Assembly (NCBI GenBank): GCA_949296785.1
Contig: CASFRQ010000018.1
Location: 1 to 10,361 of the forward strand
DNA length: 10,361 nucleotides
DNA from: an uncultured Alphaproteobacteria bacterium
Lineage (GTDB): Bacteria > Pseudomonadota > Alphaproteobacteria > CASFRQ01 > SAAU01
Direction of reading: 5' to 3'
The translations under genes were made by a program, and so were the position numbers. The notes below the pieces were generated by a model. That model was not told the origin of the DNA and did no database searches. It saw only the letters and a program-made list of their open reading frames with translations. This document shows positions 1-5,285 of the stretch, one piece after another; the stretch's first letter is position 1, and each line of letters starts with the position of its first letter.

Positions 1-119
1 TTCTTTCAAAGGGGACACAAGGGCTTTTTTCTATATATACCTGTTCCCTATATGACTTTGTTTCCCGCCTTCTTTTCTGTATGGAAGAGAGCAGGACGCT
101 TGCTCTGCTTGCTTGTGCC

Positions 120-167
120 AAAACGTTATCTGTCTAAACCATAAAAAGCTTGTAAAAATAACGTTTT
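120..167. repeat. 10-bp perfect inverted repeat upstream of the 244 gene
   Basis: AAAACGTTAT at 120-129 is repeated inverted as ATAACGTTTT at 158-167, with 28 bases between. The right arm overlaps the spacer of the candidate promoter for the 244 gene, so it could be an operator. The right arm also runs into a T-stretch (164-168), so a weak terminator for an unseen upstream transcript is possible. The arms are seen in the sequence; the function is inferred. Confidence 0.4.
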
Positions 168-178
168 TATGTTTTAAT
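150..178 (+). promoter_or_regulatory. Candidate sigma70-type promoter for the 244 gene
   Basis: A -35-like TTGTAA (150-155) and a -10-like TTTAAT (173-178) are 17 bases apart. That gives 4/6 and 5/6 matches to consensus, with the start point expected near 185. A 7-bp inverted repeat (AAAGCGG 188-194, CCGCTTT 214-220) would then lie in the leader just before the ribosome binding site. In AT-rich DNA such matches are common, so this is only a candidate. Confidence 0.35.
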
Positions 179-243
179 TAATGCCGAAAAGCGGATTTAT
201 CAACCAACTTGTCCCGCTTTAAGAGGACTAAAAGGAGAAAAGC

Positions 244-723
244 ATGACTTTAAAAATCATGGTTCGGCCGCCGAAGCCGAACGAAGAAGAGTTGAAAGCT
301 CTGTTTGAAAATCTGGATTTACTCATTCAACACAAAGATAAAATTTTTCAAACACCGGATTTGTATTCTGTTCGCGTTTGCGGCGCGGGAATTTTTCCTC
401 TTTATATTTCGCCGATTCGCTTGTCTGTCGGAGAGCTTCTCCGTCTTTGGACGGCAGGAGAGTGGAAAGACGGGGATTCTTACTTTTTCTTTGTGACGGG
501 CAGTCCGCTGTCCGGCAGGAATTCTTGTCGGGTTTGGAGTAAAAAGAAAGGATTTCGGCATTTGTCCGCCCCTTCCATGGCGAAACTTTTGAAACCGGCC
601 TATACCCTTGTCAATAAAGGTTCTCCTCAATCGGATGAACATATTGTGGAGATAAATGTGCCTTCTCGCAAGCCGTCTTCCCTCCTTCTTCGGGATTTGC
701 TGCGTATTTTGAAGGAGGCATGA
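244..723 (+). CDS. Hypothetical protein, 159 aa, family not recognised
   Basis: I do not recognise this protein. The ATG follows a good Shine-Dalgarno sequence (AGGAG 233-237, six bases before the start), and codon use looks like that of the neighbouring genes, so it is very likely a real gene. The product has no signal peptide or membrane segment and is rich in Lys, Arg, Leu and Ser, so it is probably cytoplasmic. A helical, charged N-terminus (residues about 10-35) is followed by a mixed region with an aromatic FFF at about 81-83 and a basic stretch WSKKKGFRH around residues 98-106. It stands alone: a candidate promoter lies upstream and hairpins follow the stop. No catalytic motif was found. 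It may be a lineage-specific protein; nothing nearby indicates its role. Confidence 0.75.
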   Translation: MTLKIMVRPPKPNEEELKALFENLDLLIQHKDKIFQTPDLYSVRVCGAGIFPLYISPIRLSVGELLRLWTAGEWKDGDSYFFFVTGSPLSGRNSCRVWSKKKGFRHLSAPSMAKLLKPAYTLVNKGSPQSDEHIVEINVPSRKPSSLLLRDLLRILKEA

Positions 724-764
724 AAAAAAACAGCTGAAAACGAAAGGGCATTCATATTCAGCTG
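723..764 (-). terminator. Hairpin with T-run on the minus strand
   Basis: CAGCTGAA (731-738) pairs with TTCAGCTG (757-764) across an 18-base loop. The eight A residues at 723-730 form a T-run after the stem when read on the minus strand. The shape is that of a minus-strand intrinsic terminator, but no minus-strand gene lies to its right within the following 4 kb. It may equally be a 3'-end stabilising hairpin for the 244 transcript. Confidence 0.35.
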
Positions 765-768
765 AAAC

Positions 769-817
769 AAACGCCGCATGGAAGTTTACCGCTTTTTTAT
801 TTTCCCGCGGCGTTTTT
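769..817 (+). terminator. Candidate intrinsic terminator of the 244 gene
   Basis: AAACGCCGC (769-777) pairs perfectly with GCGGCGTTT (807-815). The right arm runs directly into TTTTT (813-817). The loop is long (29 bases), which weakens the call, but the GC-rich arm, T-tract and position just after a stop codon fit a rho-independent terminator for the preceding gene. Confidence 0.5.
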
Positions 818-1035
818 ATTTTTGCCGTTTTCCTTTTTTCTTTTTTTATTTTATCCTTTTTCTTTTGTTTTTGAACGGGTTGCGAAACTTTCTTTCGGCA
901 GAGATAAAAAAAATTTTAAAATAATCCTTGATTTATAAAAATGTAATTGTTTCAATGGGTTATATTGTTTGCCTAAAAAATAGGCATCTTAAGAAAAGAA
1001 GAGGCGGAAGCTTGGATTTTCCGGCCCTAAAATAG

Positions 1036-1090
1036 TTTTCCACAAACTTATCCACAGGAGCTGTTGACATTTTTTTCCTCTTTTTGCACG
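1036..1090 (+). promoter_or_regulatory. Cluster of DnaA boxes
   Basis: TTTTCCACA (1036-1044) and TTATCCACA (1048-1056) both match the DnaA-box consensus TTWTNCACA exactly. They lie in the same orientation, 12 bases apart start to start. TTTTGCACG (1082-1090) matches 8 of 9 positions in the same orientation. I saw no good box on the opposite strand of this gap. Two adjacent exact matches are unlikely to be chance even in AT-rich DNA. Confidence 0.5.
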
Positions 1091-1207
1091 ACTCTTGCAA
1101 ATAAAAAAAAATTCATATTTTCCGGCAATTTTTCCCACTTTTTTTCTTTAAATTTTTTGGTGTTTTATGAAATGAAAATACACCGATTTGATTTTTTAAG
1201 AAAAAAA

Positions 1208-1225
1208 TTATCAACCACCTGATAA
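1208..1225. repeat. Dyad TTATCA-N6-TGATAA, possible operator
   Basis: This is a perfect 6-bp inverted repeat with a 6-base spacer. The 6-6-6 layout matches the architecture of known Rex operators (TTGTGA-N6-TCACAA type), but the half-site sequence differs. It lies about 170 bases upstream of the best candidate rex promoter, which is far for direct repression. The dyad itself is visible; binding by Rex is speculation. Confidence 0.3.
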
Positions 1226-1392
1226 ACAATATTTTTTTTTGAAGAATATATTCTGTTTGTACCGGCTATAAAGACTGGCATAAGCTGTTTTTTAAAATAG
1301 TTTTCCTCTGTTTTTGTTTTTCATTGTTTCCCGATTTTTTTCTAAAACCGGCAGAGTTCTTTTTGAAAAAACGCAAAGTTTTTAGGAAAATA

Positions 1393-1420
1393 TTGACTTT
1401 TGATTTTTTAATGTTATCTT
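1393..1420 (+). promoter_or_regulatory. Candidate promoter of the rex-hydA operon
   Basis: TTGACT (1393-1398, 5/6 to the -35 consensus) is followed after 16 bases by TATCTT (1415-1420, 4/6 to the -10). The transcript would start near 1427 with a leader of about 36 bases before the rex ATG. A TTATC/GATAA inverted pair (1414-1418 and 1432-1436) straddles the expected start point and could be a site for autoregulation. Confidence 0.4.
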
Positions 1421-1462
1421 TAATTCTCATGGATAAATAAATATCTTAGGACAGGTTGAACA

Positions 1463-2119
1463 ATGTCGGACACATCCCCTAAAAGGCTTGGAAAAATTCC
1501 TTCTATTCGCCGCCTTCCCAGGTATTTGAAATGCTTGGAGGAGTATGATCGGCAAGGGCGGGAAATTATTTCCTCCACGGAATTTTCAAAGGATTTAAAA
1601 TGGTTGCCGATTGTGGTGAAAAAGGATTTGCAGATTGTTTCACCGCCGACGAAAAAAAGAACAGGCTATGATGTTAAGGGGACAATAAAAGCTATTGAGC
1701 GCTTTTTGGCGTGGGAAAATCCGATGCCGACTATTTTGATAGGCGTCGGGCATTTTGGTATGGCTTTATTGCGCTACGGGAAGTTTAAAGGGGTGGATTT
1801 TCTGGCTTCTTTTGATTCGGATCCGGCGAAAGAGGGATTGAGTGTCGGCGGTGTGAGTGTTTTGCCGATGTCCGGGTTGGAAGGGTTTGTTCGTACGCAT
1901 GCCGTTGAAATCGCGGTTCTGACGACCCCCGGGGATTGTGCGCAGGCAATCACGGATGATTTGGTCCGTTGGGGGGTAAAGGCGATTTGGAATTTTACCT
2001 CCAAGCGTTTATCCGTACCGGACGGGGTTTTCGTTCAAAGAGAGGATCTGTCCGCCGGATTAGCGGAGTTAACCGCAAAGATAAAGCATATTCAGGGTGT
2101 GGAAGAAACATCCTTGTAA
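1463..2119 (+). CDS. rex: Redox-sensing transcriptional repressor, Rex family
   Basis: Rex proteins are cytoplasmic dimeric repressors that leave DNA when NADH rises relative to NAD+, switching on fermentative and hydrogen-producing genes. The 218-aa length is normal. Residues about 10-80 form the winged-helix half: IPSIRRLPRY, then EIISSTEF, then KKDL, then GYDV. The nucleotide-binding half follows, with Rossmann motif GVGHFG (94-99), FDSDP (117-121), an ILTVPA-like segment read here as VLTTPG, and WNF near 176-178, ending in the family's C-terminal helix. Two places are unusual. The wing segment usually read as FGxxGxxG is IVSPPTKKRTGY, and the glycine loop has His-Phe where Asn-Leu is usual. 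The ATG has an AGGACAGG ribosome binding site at 1448-1455. It is the first gene of an operon with the hydrogenase 52 bases downstream, its obvious target. Confidence 0.88.
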   Translation: MSDTSPKRLGKIPSIRRLPRYLKCLEEYDRQGREIISSTEFSKDLKWLPIVVKKDLQIVSPPTKKRTGYDVKGTIKAIERFLAWENPMPTILIGVGHFGMALLRYGKFKGVDFLASFDSDPAKEGLSVGGVSVLPMSGLEGFVRTHAVEIAVLTTPGDCAQAITDDLVRWGVKAIWNFTSKRLSVPDGVFVQREDLSAGLAELTAKIKHIQGVEETSL

Positions 2120-2159
2120 AGAATTAAAAATACTATTTAATATCACAGTAATTAAAAAG

Positions 2160-2165
2160 AAGGAG
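2160..2165 (+). promoter_or_regulatory. Shine-Dalgarno site that fixes the hydrogenase start
   Basis: AAGGAG sits six bases before the ATG at 2172. The open frame reaches back to a TTG at 2097 inside rex, but the 25 extra residues would be encoded by the AT-rich spacer and no ribosome binding site precedes that TTG. The ATG at 2172 is therefore the start. Confidence 0.8.
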
Positions 2166-2171
2166 AATTTA

Positions 2172-3635
2172 ATGAAACCTCAAGATCATGCCGCGCTTTT
2201 TAAAAGAGAAGTGCTGGTACGCCTTGTGAAGGCTTTTTTAACGGGAGATTTGAAAGACAATGTGGACAGGATTCCCGTTGACATGCGTCCGAAGGACGCA
2301 CCGTCCGTTCGCTGTTGCATTTATAAAGAGAGGGCTGTCGCCCGTTCCAGGTGTTTGGCGGGAATGGGGTTGTCCATCGGTGATTCCGACGACGCGCGGT
2401 CGCTTGGTTCTTACGCCGAAGAGGCGTTGCAGAGGGAATCTTTACAGGAACCCGTGTTGACTGTTATTGATATCGCGTGCAAAGGATGTGTGCCGGCGCG
2501 TTATGTCGTAACGGAATATTGTCAGGCGTGTTTGGCTCGCCCATGCGCGGTAAACTGCCCGTTCGGAGCGATTGATGTGGACAAGGGCCGTTCCCATATT
2601 GACCCGATGAAATGTAAAAGCTGCGGCAAATGCGCCGAAGCGTGTCCTTATCACGCTATTACAAAAATTGTTGTTCCGTGCGAGGAGGCGTGTCCTGTTC
2701 ATGCGATAAATAAAAACGAATTGGGCGTTGCGGAGATTGATCCTTCCGAATGTACCAGTTGCGGTCGGTGCATGCGGGCATGTCCGTTCGGTGCCATTCA
2801 GTCCAGAAGCCAGATTTTGGATGTCTTGCGGAAAATAAAGGAAGGAAAGAAGCTGGTGGCGATGTTGGCACCGGCGATTGCGGGTCAGTTCCCCGTTTCT
2901 TTGGGAAAGGTGGCTCAAGGATTGAAAAAATTAGGTTTCTACGATGTGATTGAGGTGGCGCACGGGGCGGATGTCACAACTCGGAACGAGGCGAAGGAAT
3001 TAGTGGAACGTTTGAAGAACGGCGCGCCGTTTATGACAACTTCCTGCTGTCCGGCGTATTATGAAACGGTGAAAAGACATATTCCGGAATTGTTGCCTTA
3101 TGTATCCAGTACGCGTACGCCGATGCACTATACCGCTGAAATTGTGAAAAATAAGGATCCGGAAGCGTTGGCTGTCTTCATTGGTCCCTGTATGGCGAAA
3201 AAGTATGAGGGCATCCATGACGAATTGGTAGATTATGTGTTGTCTTTTGAAGAGTTAGGCGCTCTTTTTGACGGGTTTGAAATTGACTTGAACGGTTTGG
3301 AGGAAATGGACTTGGGGCCGCTGCCTTCCAAAGAAGGGAGAGCGTATGCCGTCACGACCGGTGTCGCGGGCGCAGTGAAAGTTTTGGCGGAAAAAGAAGG
3401 CATAGAGGTCAAACCTGTGTATATCAATGGATTGCACCCGGCGTCCATTCGGCAATTGAAGGCTTTTGTTAAAGCCGGTTGCCCGGGCAATATGGTGGAA
3501 GTGATGGTCTGCGAAGGTGGGTGCGTCGCCGGCCCCACGGTTTTGGGAAACCCCAGAACGACTGCAAGGGATGTCAAAACACTTTCCGAGCAGGCGCCCG
3601 GCATTGACAGTATAAAAGGGGAACTTTCTTCGTAA
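2172..3635 (+). CDS. hydA: Monomeric [FeFe] hydrogenase with 4Fe-4S ferredoxin domains (group B-like)
   Basis: This enzyme reduces protons to H2, or the reverse, at an H-cluster, with electrons arriving through iron-sulfur clusters, probably from ferredoxin in the cytoplasm. The product is 487 aa. An N-terminal region with CKGC (103-106) precedes cysteine motifs at 117/120/125/129, 148/151/154/158, 170/174 and 194/197/200/204, enough for several 4Fe-4S clusters. The H-domain (about 225-470) has TTSCCPAY (289-296), GPCMAKKYE (338-346) and EVMVCEGGCVAGP (443-455). The four H-cluster ligands are therefore present (C293, C340, C447, C451), as is the proton-relay Cys292. The TTSCC and IGPC forms resemble group B rather than group A enzymes. 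There is no small subunit and no HydE, HydF or HydG maturase gene in the window, so those must lie elsewhere. The gene is co-transcribed with rex and ends at a clear hairpin. Confidence 0.93.
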   Translation: MKPQDHAALFKREVLVRLVKAFLTGDLKDNVDRIPVDMRPKDAPSVRCCIYKERAVARSRCLAGMGLSIGDSDDARSLGSYAEEALQRESLQEPVLTVIDIACKGCVPARYVVTEYCQACLARPCAVNCPFGAIDVDKGRSHIDPMKCKSCGKCAEACPYHAITKIVVPCEEACPVHAINKNELGVAEIDPSECTSCGRCMRACPFGAIQSRSQILDVLRKIKEGKKLVAMLAPAIAGQFPVSLGKVAQGLKKLGFYDVIEVAHGADVTTRNEAKELVERLKNGAPFMTTSCCPAYYETVKRHIPELLPYVSSTRTPMHYTAEIVKNKDPEALAVFIGPCMAKKYEGIHDELVDYVLSFEELGALFDGFEIDLNGLEEMDLGPLPSKEGRAYAVTTGVAGAVKVLAEKEGIEVKPVYINGLHPASIRQLKAFVKAGCPGNMVEVMVCEGGCVAGPTVLGNPRTTARDVKTLSEQAPGIDSIKGELSS

Positions 3636-3661
3636 TAAACGCGCGTTGTGCTTCGGATAAA

Positions 3662-3693
3662 AAAGGAGGGGCAGCTTCGGCTGCTCCTTCTTT
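3662..3693 (+). terminator. Terminator of rex-hydA with a UUCG tetraloop
   Basis: The segment 3662-3675 pairs with 3680-3693 over 14 base pairs, two of them G-U, closed by the very stable C(UUCG)G loop. The A-rich left arm and T-rich right arm give the usual A-stem-T arrangement, although no long T-run extends past the stem. It lies 27 bases after the hydrogenase stop and separates this operon from the repeat region and Nudix gene. Confidence 0.7.
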
Positions 3694-3751
3694 GAAAGGA
3701 AAAGAGGCCGGTTTGTCTCTTGTCGCGGAACATGCCGACCAAGAAACTTCG

Positions 3752-4020
3752 TTTGAGTCGGATGGATTGAAACTAAAAGAAAGGACTGTCTCGGAAATGT
3801 CCGGAAGAGAGCGAAAGATAGTTTTTGAACGGGGTAGATTGAAAGGGAAAGGTACTTCTTCGGAAAAATTTATTTCGGAAGTTATGTTTGAGTCGGTAAT
3901 GGGGTGAAGGTGATGAAAAGGGTTGTTCTGGAATTATCGGAACGAGAAATGGTTTTTGAGCAGAATGGATTGAAAGGGAAAACGCATTCTGAACAATTTG
4001 CTTCAGAGGTTCCATTTAAG
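3752..4020 (+). repeat. Degenerate tandem repeat running into the Nudix gene
   Basis: Four similar units begin with TTTGA at 3752, 3824, 3887 and 3955 (steps of 72, 63 and 68), with a possible fifth partial unit at 4014. The core reads TTTGAG..GGATTGAAAGGGAAA, followed by a TTCGGAA-like segment. Units at 3824 and 3955 share GATTGAAAGGGAAA exactly. Translated in their own open frames they give related peptides (VFERGRLKGKGTSSEKFISE and VFEQNGLKGKTHSEQFASE), although the two frames differ. The last copies form the start of the Nudix coding region. The origin is unknown; replication slippage or a dispersed genomic repeat would explain it. Confidence 0.65.
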
Positions 4021-4563
4021 GAAAAGACGGGGTTCTCTTTCTCTGCTTCTGCAGACTTTTCCTCTTTTCCTTTCACAGACTCTTCCTCTCACGCTTCTTC
4101 CTCTTCTGCAGTTTCTTCTCCTGTTTCTTCCCCCTCTATTTCCTCTTTGCAGGTGGCGGCCGCCGTGATTTTCAAAGAAAGAAAAATTTTTGCCGCCCGT
4201 CGCAAAGAGAATCTTTCAAACGGCGGCTTATGGGAATTTCCCGGCGGTAAACTGGAAAAAGGAGAGACGGCGCCTCTGGCTCTGGTGAGAGAACTGCAAG
4301 AGGAACTGGGGTTTAGAGCGAAAGTCGGTAAAAAGCTCCTTTCCGTTTGTACCCCTTTGGAAAAAGAGCGCTTTTTAAATCTTCATGTTTACGCGGTAAA
4401 GGTAATGGAGGAACGGCCCCTTTTTCTGGAGGCACATGATTCTTTCAAATGGATGGATATAAAAGAGTTGTCCGGGCTTGATTTTTGCCCGGCGGATAAA
4501 GAAGTATGCCGTTTTTTGCAAGAGGCTTTTTTATCTCTGACTTTTCCGGAATCGGCATTTTAG
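3913..4563 (+). CDS. mutT: Nudix hydrolase, MutT-like (8-oxo-dGTP diphosphatase candidate), with unusual N-terminal extension
   Basis: The catalytic half (residues about 80-216 from the ATG at 3913) is a MutT-like Nudix domain. It opens with VAAAVIFKERKIFAARR and has a complete Nudix box GX5EX7REUXEEXGU (residues 112-134; metal-binding Glu130 and Glu131). MutT cleans 8-oxo-dGTP from the nucleotide pool, and WEFPGGK before the box fits that subfamily, but substrate cannot be proved from motifs. Known MutT proteins are about 130 aa; this one is 216. The extra N-terminus has a repeat-derived charged part (1-39) and a linker with 19 Ser in 41 residues (40-80). No ribosome-binding-site-backed start exists near the domain, so the extension is probably translated. 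A GTG at 3904 is an alternative start, and a TTG at 4147 would give a normal-length protein but lacks any ribosome binding site. Confidence 0.8.
   Translation: MKRVVLELSEREMVFEQNGLKGKTHSEQFASEVPFKEKTGFSFSASADFSSFPFTDSSSHASSSSAVSSPVSSPSISSLQVAAAVIFKERKIFAARRKENLSNGGLWEFPGGKLEKGETAPLALVRELQEELGFRAKVGKKLLSVCTPLEKERFLNLHVYAVKVMEERPLFLEAHDSFKWMDIKELSGLDFCPADKEVCRFLQEAFLSLTFPESAF
4033..4150 (+). repeat. Pyrimidine-rich low-complexity tract inside the Nudix gene
   Basis: Only 17 of 118 bases on the + strand are purines. The words CTTCTGCAG (4046-4054 and 4103-4111) and CTTCCTCT-like blocks recur. In frame it encodes almost only Ser, Phe, Ala and Pro. It joins the tandem repeat to the Nudix domain. 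Such a strand-asymmetric tract could expand or shrink by slippage or form unusual DNA structure; both are inference. Confidence 0.6.
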
Positions 4564-4759
4564 AAGGAAATTTTTTATTTTGAATTTGCCGCTTTGATAT
4601 CAGTGTTTAATTGATTATCTTAAGGCCGCTTTGTCGTCTGTTTCCTTTTGCACTGATTTTTTTGTTTAATTCTTCGTTCTGCGCTTTCTTGAGGGTGAAG
4701 ACCATTCAAAACGAAGGAAAGTTTAATACACTTTTAATTTTTCATTTTTTGATAAGAGA

Positions 4760-4785
4760 GGCGGCAGTTTTTGCCGCCCTTTTTA
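4760..4785 (+). terminator. Intrinsic terminator downstream of the Nudix gene
   Basis: GGCGGCA (4760-4766) pairs with TGCCGCC (4772-4778) across a five-base loop and is followed by C and six T residues (4780-4785). This is a textbook rho-independent terminator on the + strand, about 200 bases after the Nudix stop. It also blocks transcription from running into the oppositely oriented tspO. The 4564-4759 stretch between holds no gene I can support. Confidence 0.8.
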
Positions 4786-4805
4786 TTGTGCCCTTCTTTT
4801 TTTAG

Positions 4806-5285
4806 TTAAGCGCCGGGAAGGGTATTGCTGACAAACACCACATAGCCGTTCAGGTAAGAAGCAAATATTGTCCATAAAAGATAAGGAATAAGCAACCAGG
4901 CGGCGATTTTTGAAGCTTTTGAAAAAACTTTTATCGTCCATAAAATTAAAAATAAAAGCAGAAGAATATCAATAAAGGCCAACCAAGGCATTCTTAAGTA
5001 AAAAAAGAAAAAGCTCCAAGCCCCGTTAGCGACGAGCTGAAAAGCGAACGGGCGAGGTGAAACTTCGTCCCAAACAAGAGCCGCGGAGAGGCCCATTAAG
5101 ATATAAAGAATTGTCCATGCCGGCATAAAAACGCCGTCCGGCGGCGTTAAGGGAGATAAATTCAGACTTTGGTACCAAATCATGGTATCCGTAGTCATAT
5201 ATCGGCTGCTTAAAAAGCCGACGCCCAGACAAAGAAGAACTAAAAACCAATATCGGCTGAATTTTTGAAAAGTTTGCAAAGTCAT
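4806..5285 (-). CDS. tspO: TspO/MBR family membrane protein
   Basis: TspO proteins (bacterial relatives of the mitochondrial 18-kDa translocator protein) are small five-helix membrane proteins that bind porphyrins and lipids and influence tetrapyrrole or stress responses. The length of 159 aa is typical. Family marks in order: WYQSLNLSPLTPP (37-49), FMPAWTILYILMG (53-65), QLVANGAWSFFFFY (83-96), and LLIPYLLWTIFASYLN (131-146), with five hydrophobic stretches at roughly 12-28, 53-72, 80-98, 101-120 and 128-150. The ATG has GAGGG at 5291-5295, five bases upstream. It is the most downstream of three minus-strand genes, but a 376-base gap and a candidate promoter suggest its own transcription. 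Neighbours do not reveal its ligand. Confidence 0.88.
   Translation of the reverse strand: MTLQTFQKFSRYWFLVLLCLGVGFLSSRYMTTDTMIWYQSLNLSPLTPPDGVFMPAWTILYILMGLSAALVWDEVSPRPFAFQLVANGAWSFFFFYLRMPWLAFIDILLLLFLILWTIKVFSKASKIAAWLLIPYLLWTIFASYLNGYVVFVSNTLPGA

Larger units (their letters stand above)
818..1392. other. AT-rich gene-free region, possible origin or long regulatory region
   Basis: No convincing ORF lies here on either strand. The stretch is strongly AT-rich with many A- and T-runs, most extreme at about 1090-1240. It contains a DnaA-box cluster (1036-1090), a hairpin TGCCTA-N5-TAGGCA (970-986), a dyad TTATCA-N6-TGATAA (1208-1225), a 12-bp perfect palindrome (1243-1254) and a 13-bp direct repeat AAAATAGTTTTCC (1029-1041 and 1294-1306). 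DnaA boxes beside an easily melted tract are the layout of a bacterial oriC. However, the genes on both sides run on the + strand and none is a usual origin neighbour, so a regulatory region for rex-hydA, or a plain spacer, remains possible. Confidence 0.45.

Noticed and set aside
319..642. 107-codon minus-strand frame opposite the 159-aa gene
   Set aside because: It is a shadow of the better supported + strand gene; the peptide is Arg-rich with no recognisable feature. The same applies to the minus-strand frames opposite rex and the hydrogenase.
724..1462. Search for tRNA, other RNA genes or a CRISPR array in the largest gap
   Set aside because: No cloverleaf with a TTCRA-type T-loop and no regularly spaced identical repeats were found; the 13-bp direct repeat occurs only twice, 265 bases apart.
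2097..2171. Upstream extension of the hydrogenase to a TTG inside rex
   Set aside because: There is no ribosome binding site before the TTG, the residues come from AT-rich spacer, and a perfect AAGGAG fixes the ATG at 2172.
3692..3907. 71-codon + strand frame between the hydrogenase and Nudix genes
   Set aside because: Its TTG start lies inside the terminator hairpin, it has no ribosome binding site, and its content is the tandem repeat. It may be former coding sequence but is not a supportable gene.
3752..4020. CRISPR array reading of the 59-72 bp tandem repeat
   Set aside because: The units diverge throughout with no short identical repeat alternating with unique spacers, and there is no cas gene nearby.
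4611..4805. 64-codon + strand frame with hydrophobic content after the Nudix gene
   Set aside because: It has a TTG start without a ribosome binding site, and it runs through the terminator hairpin at 4760-4785.
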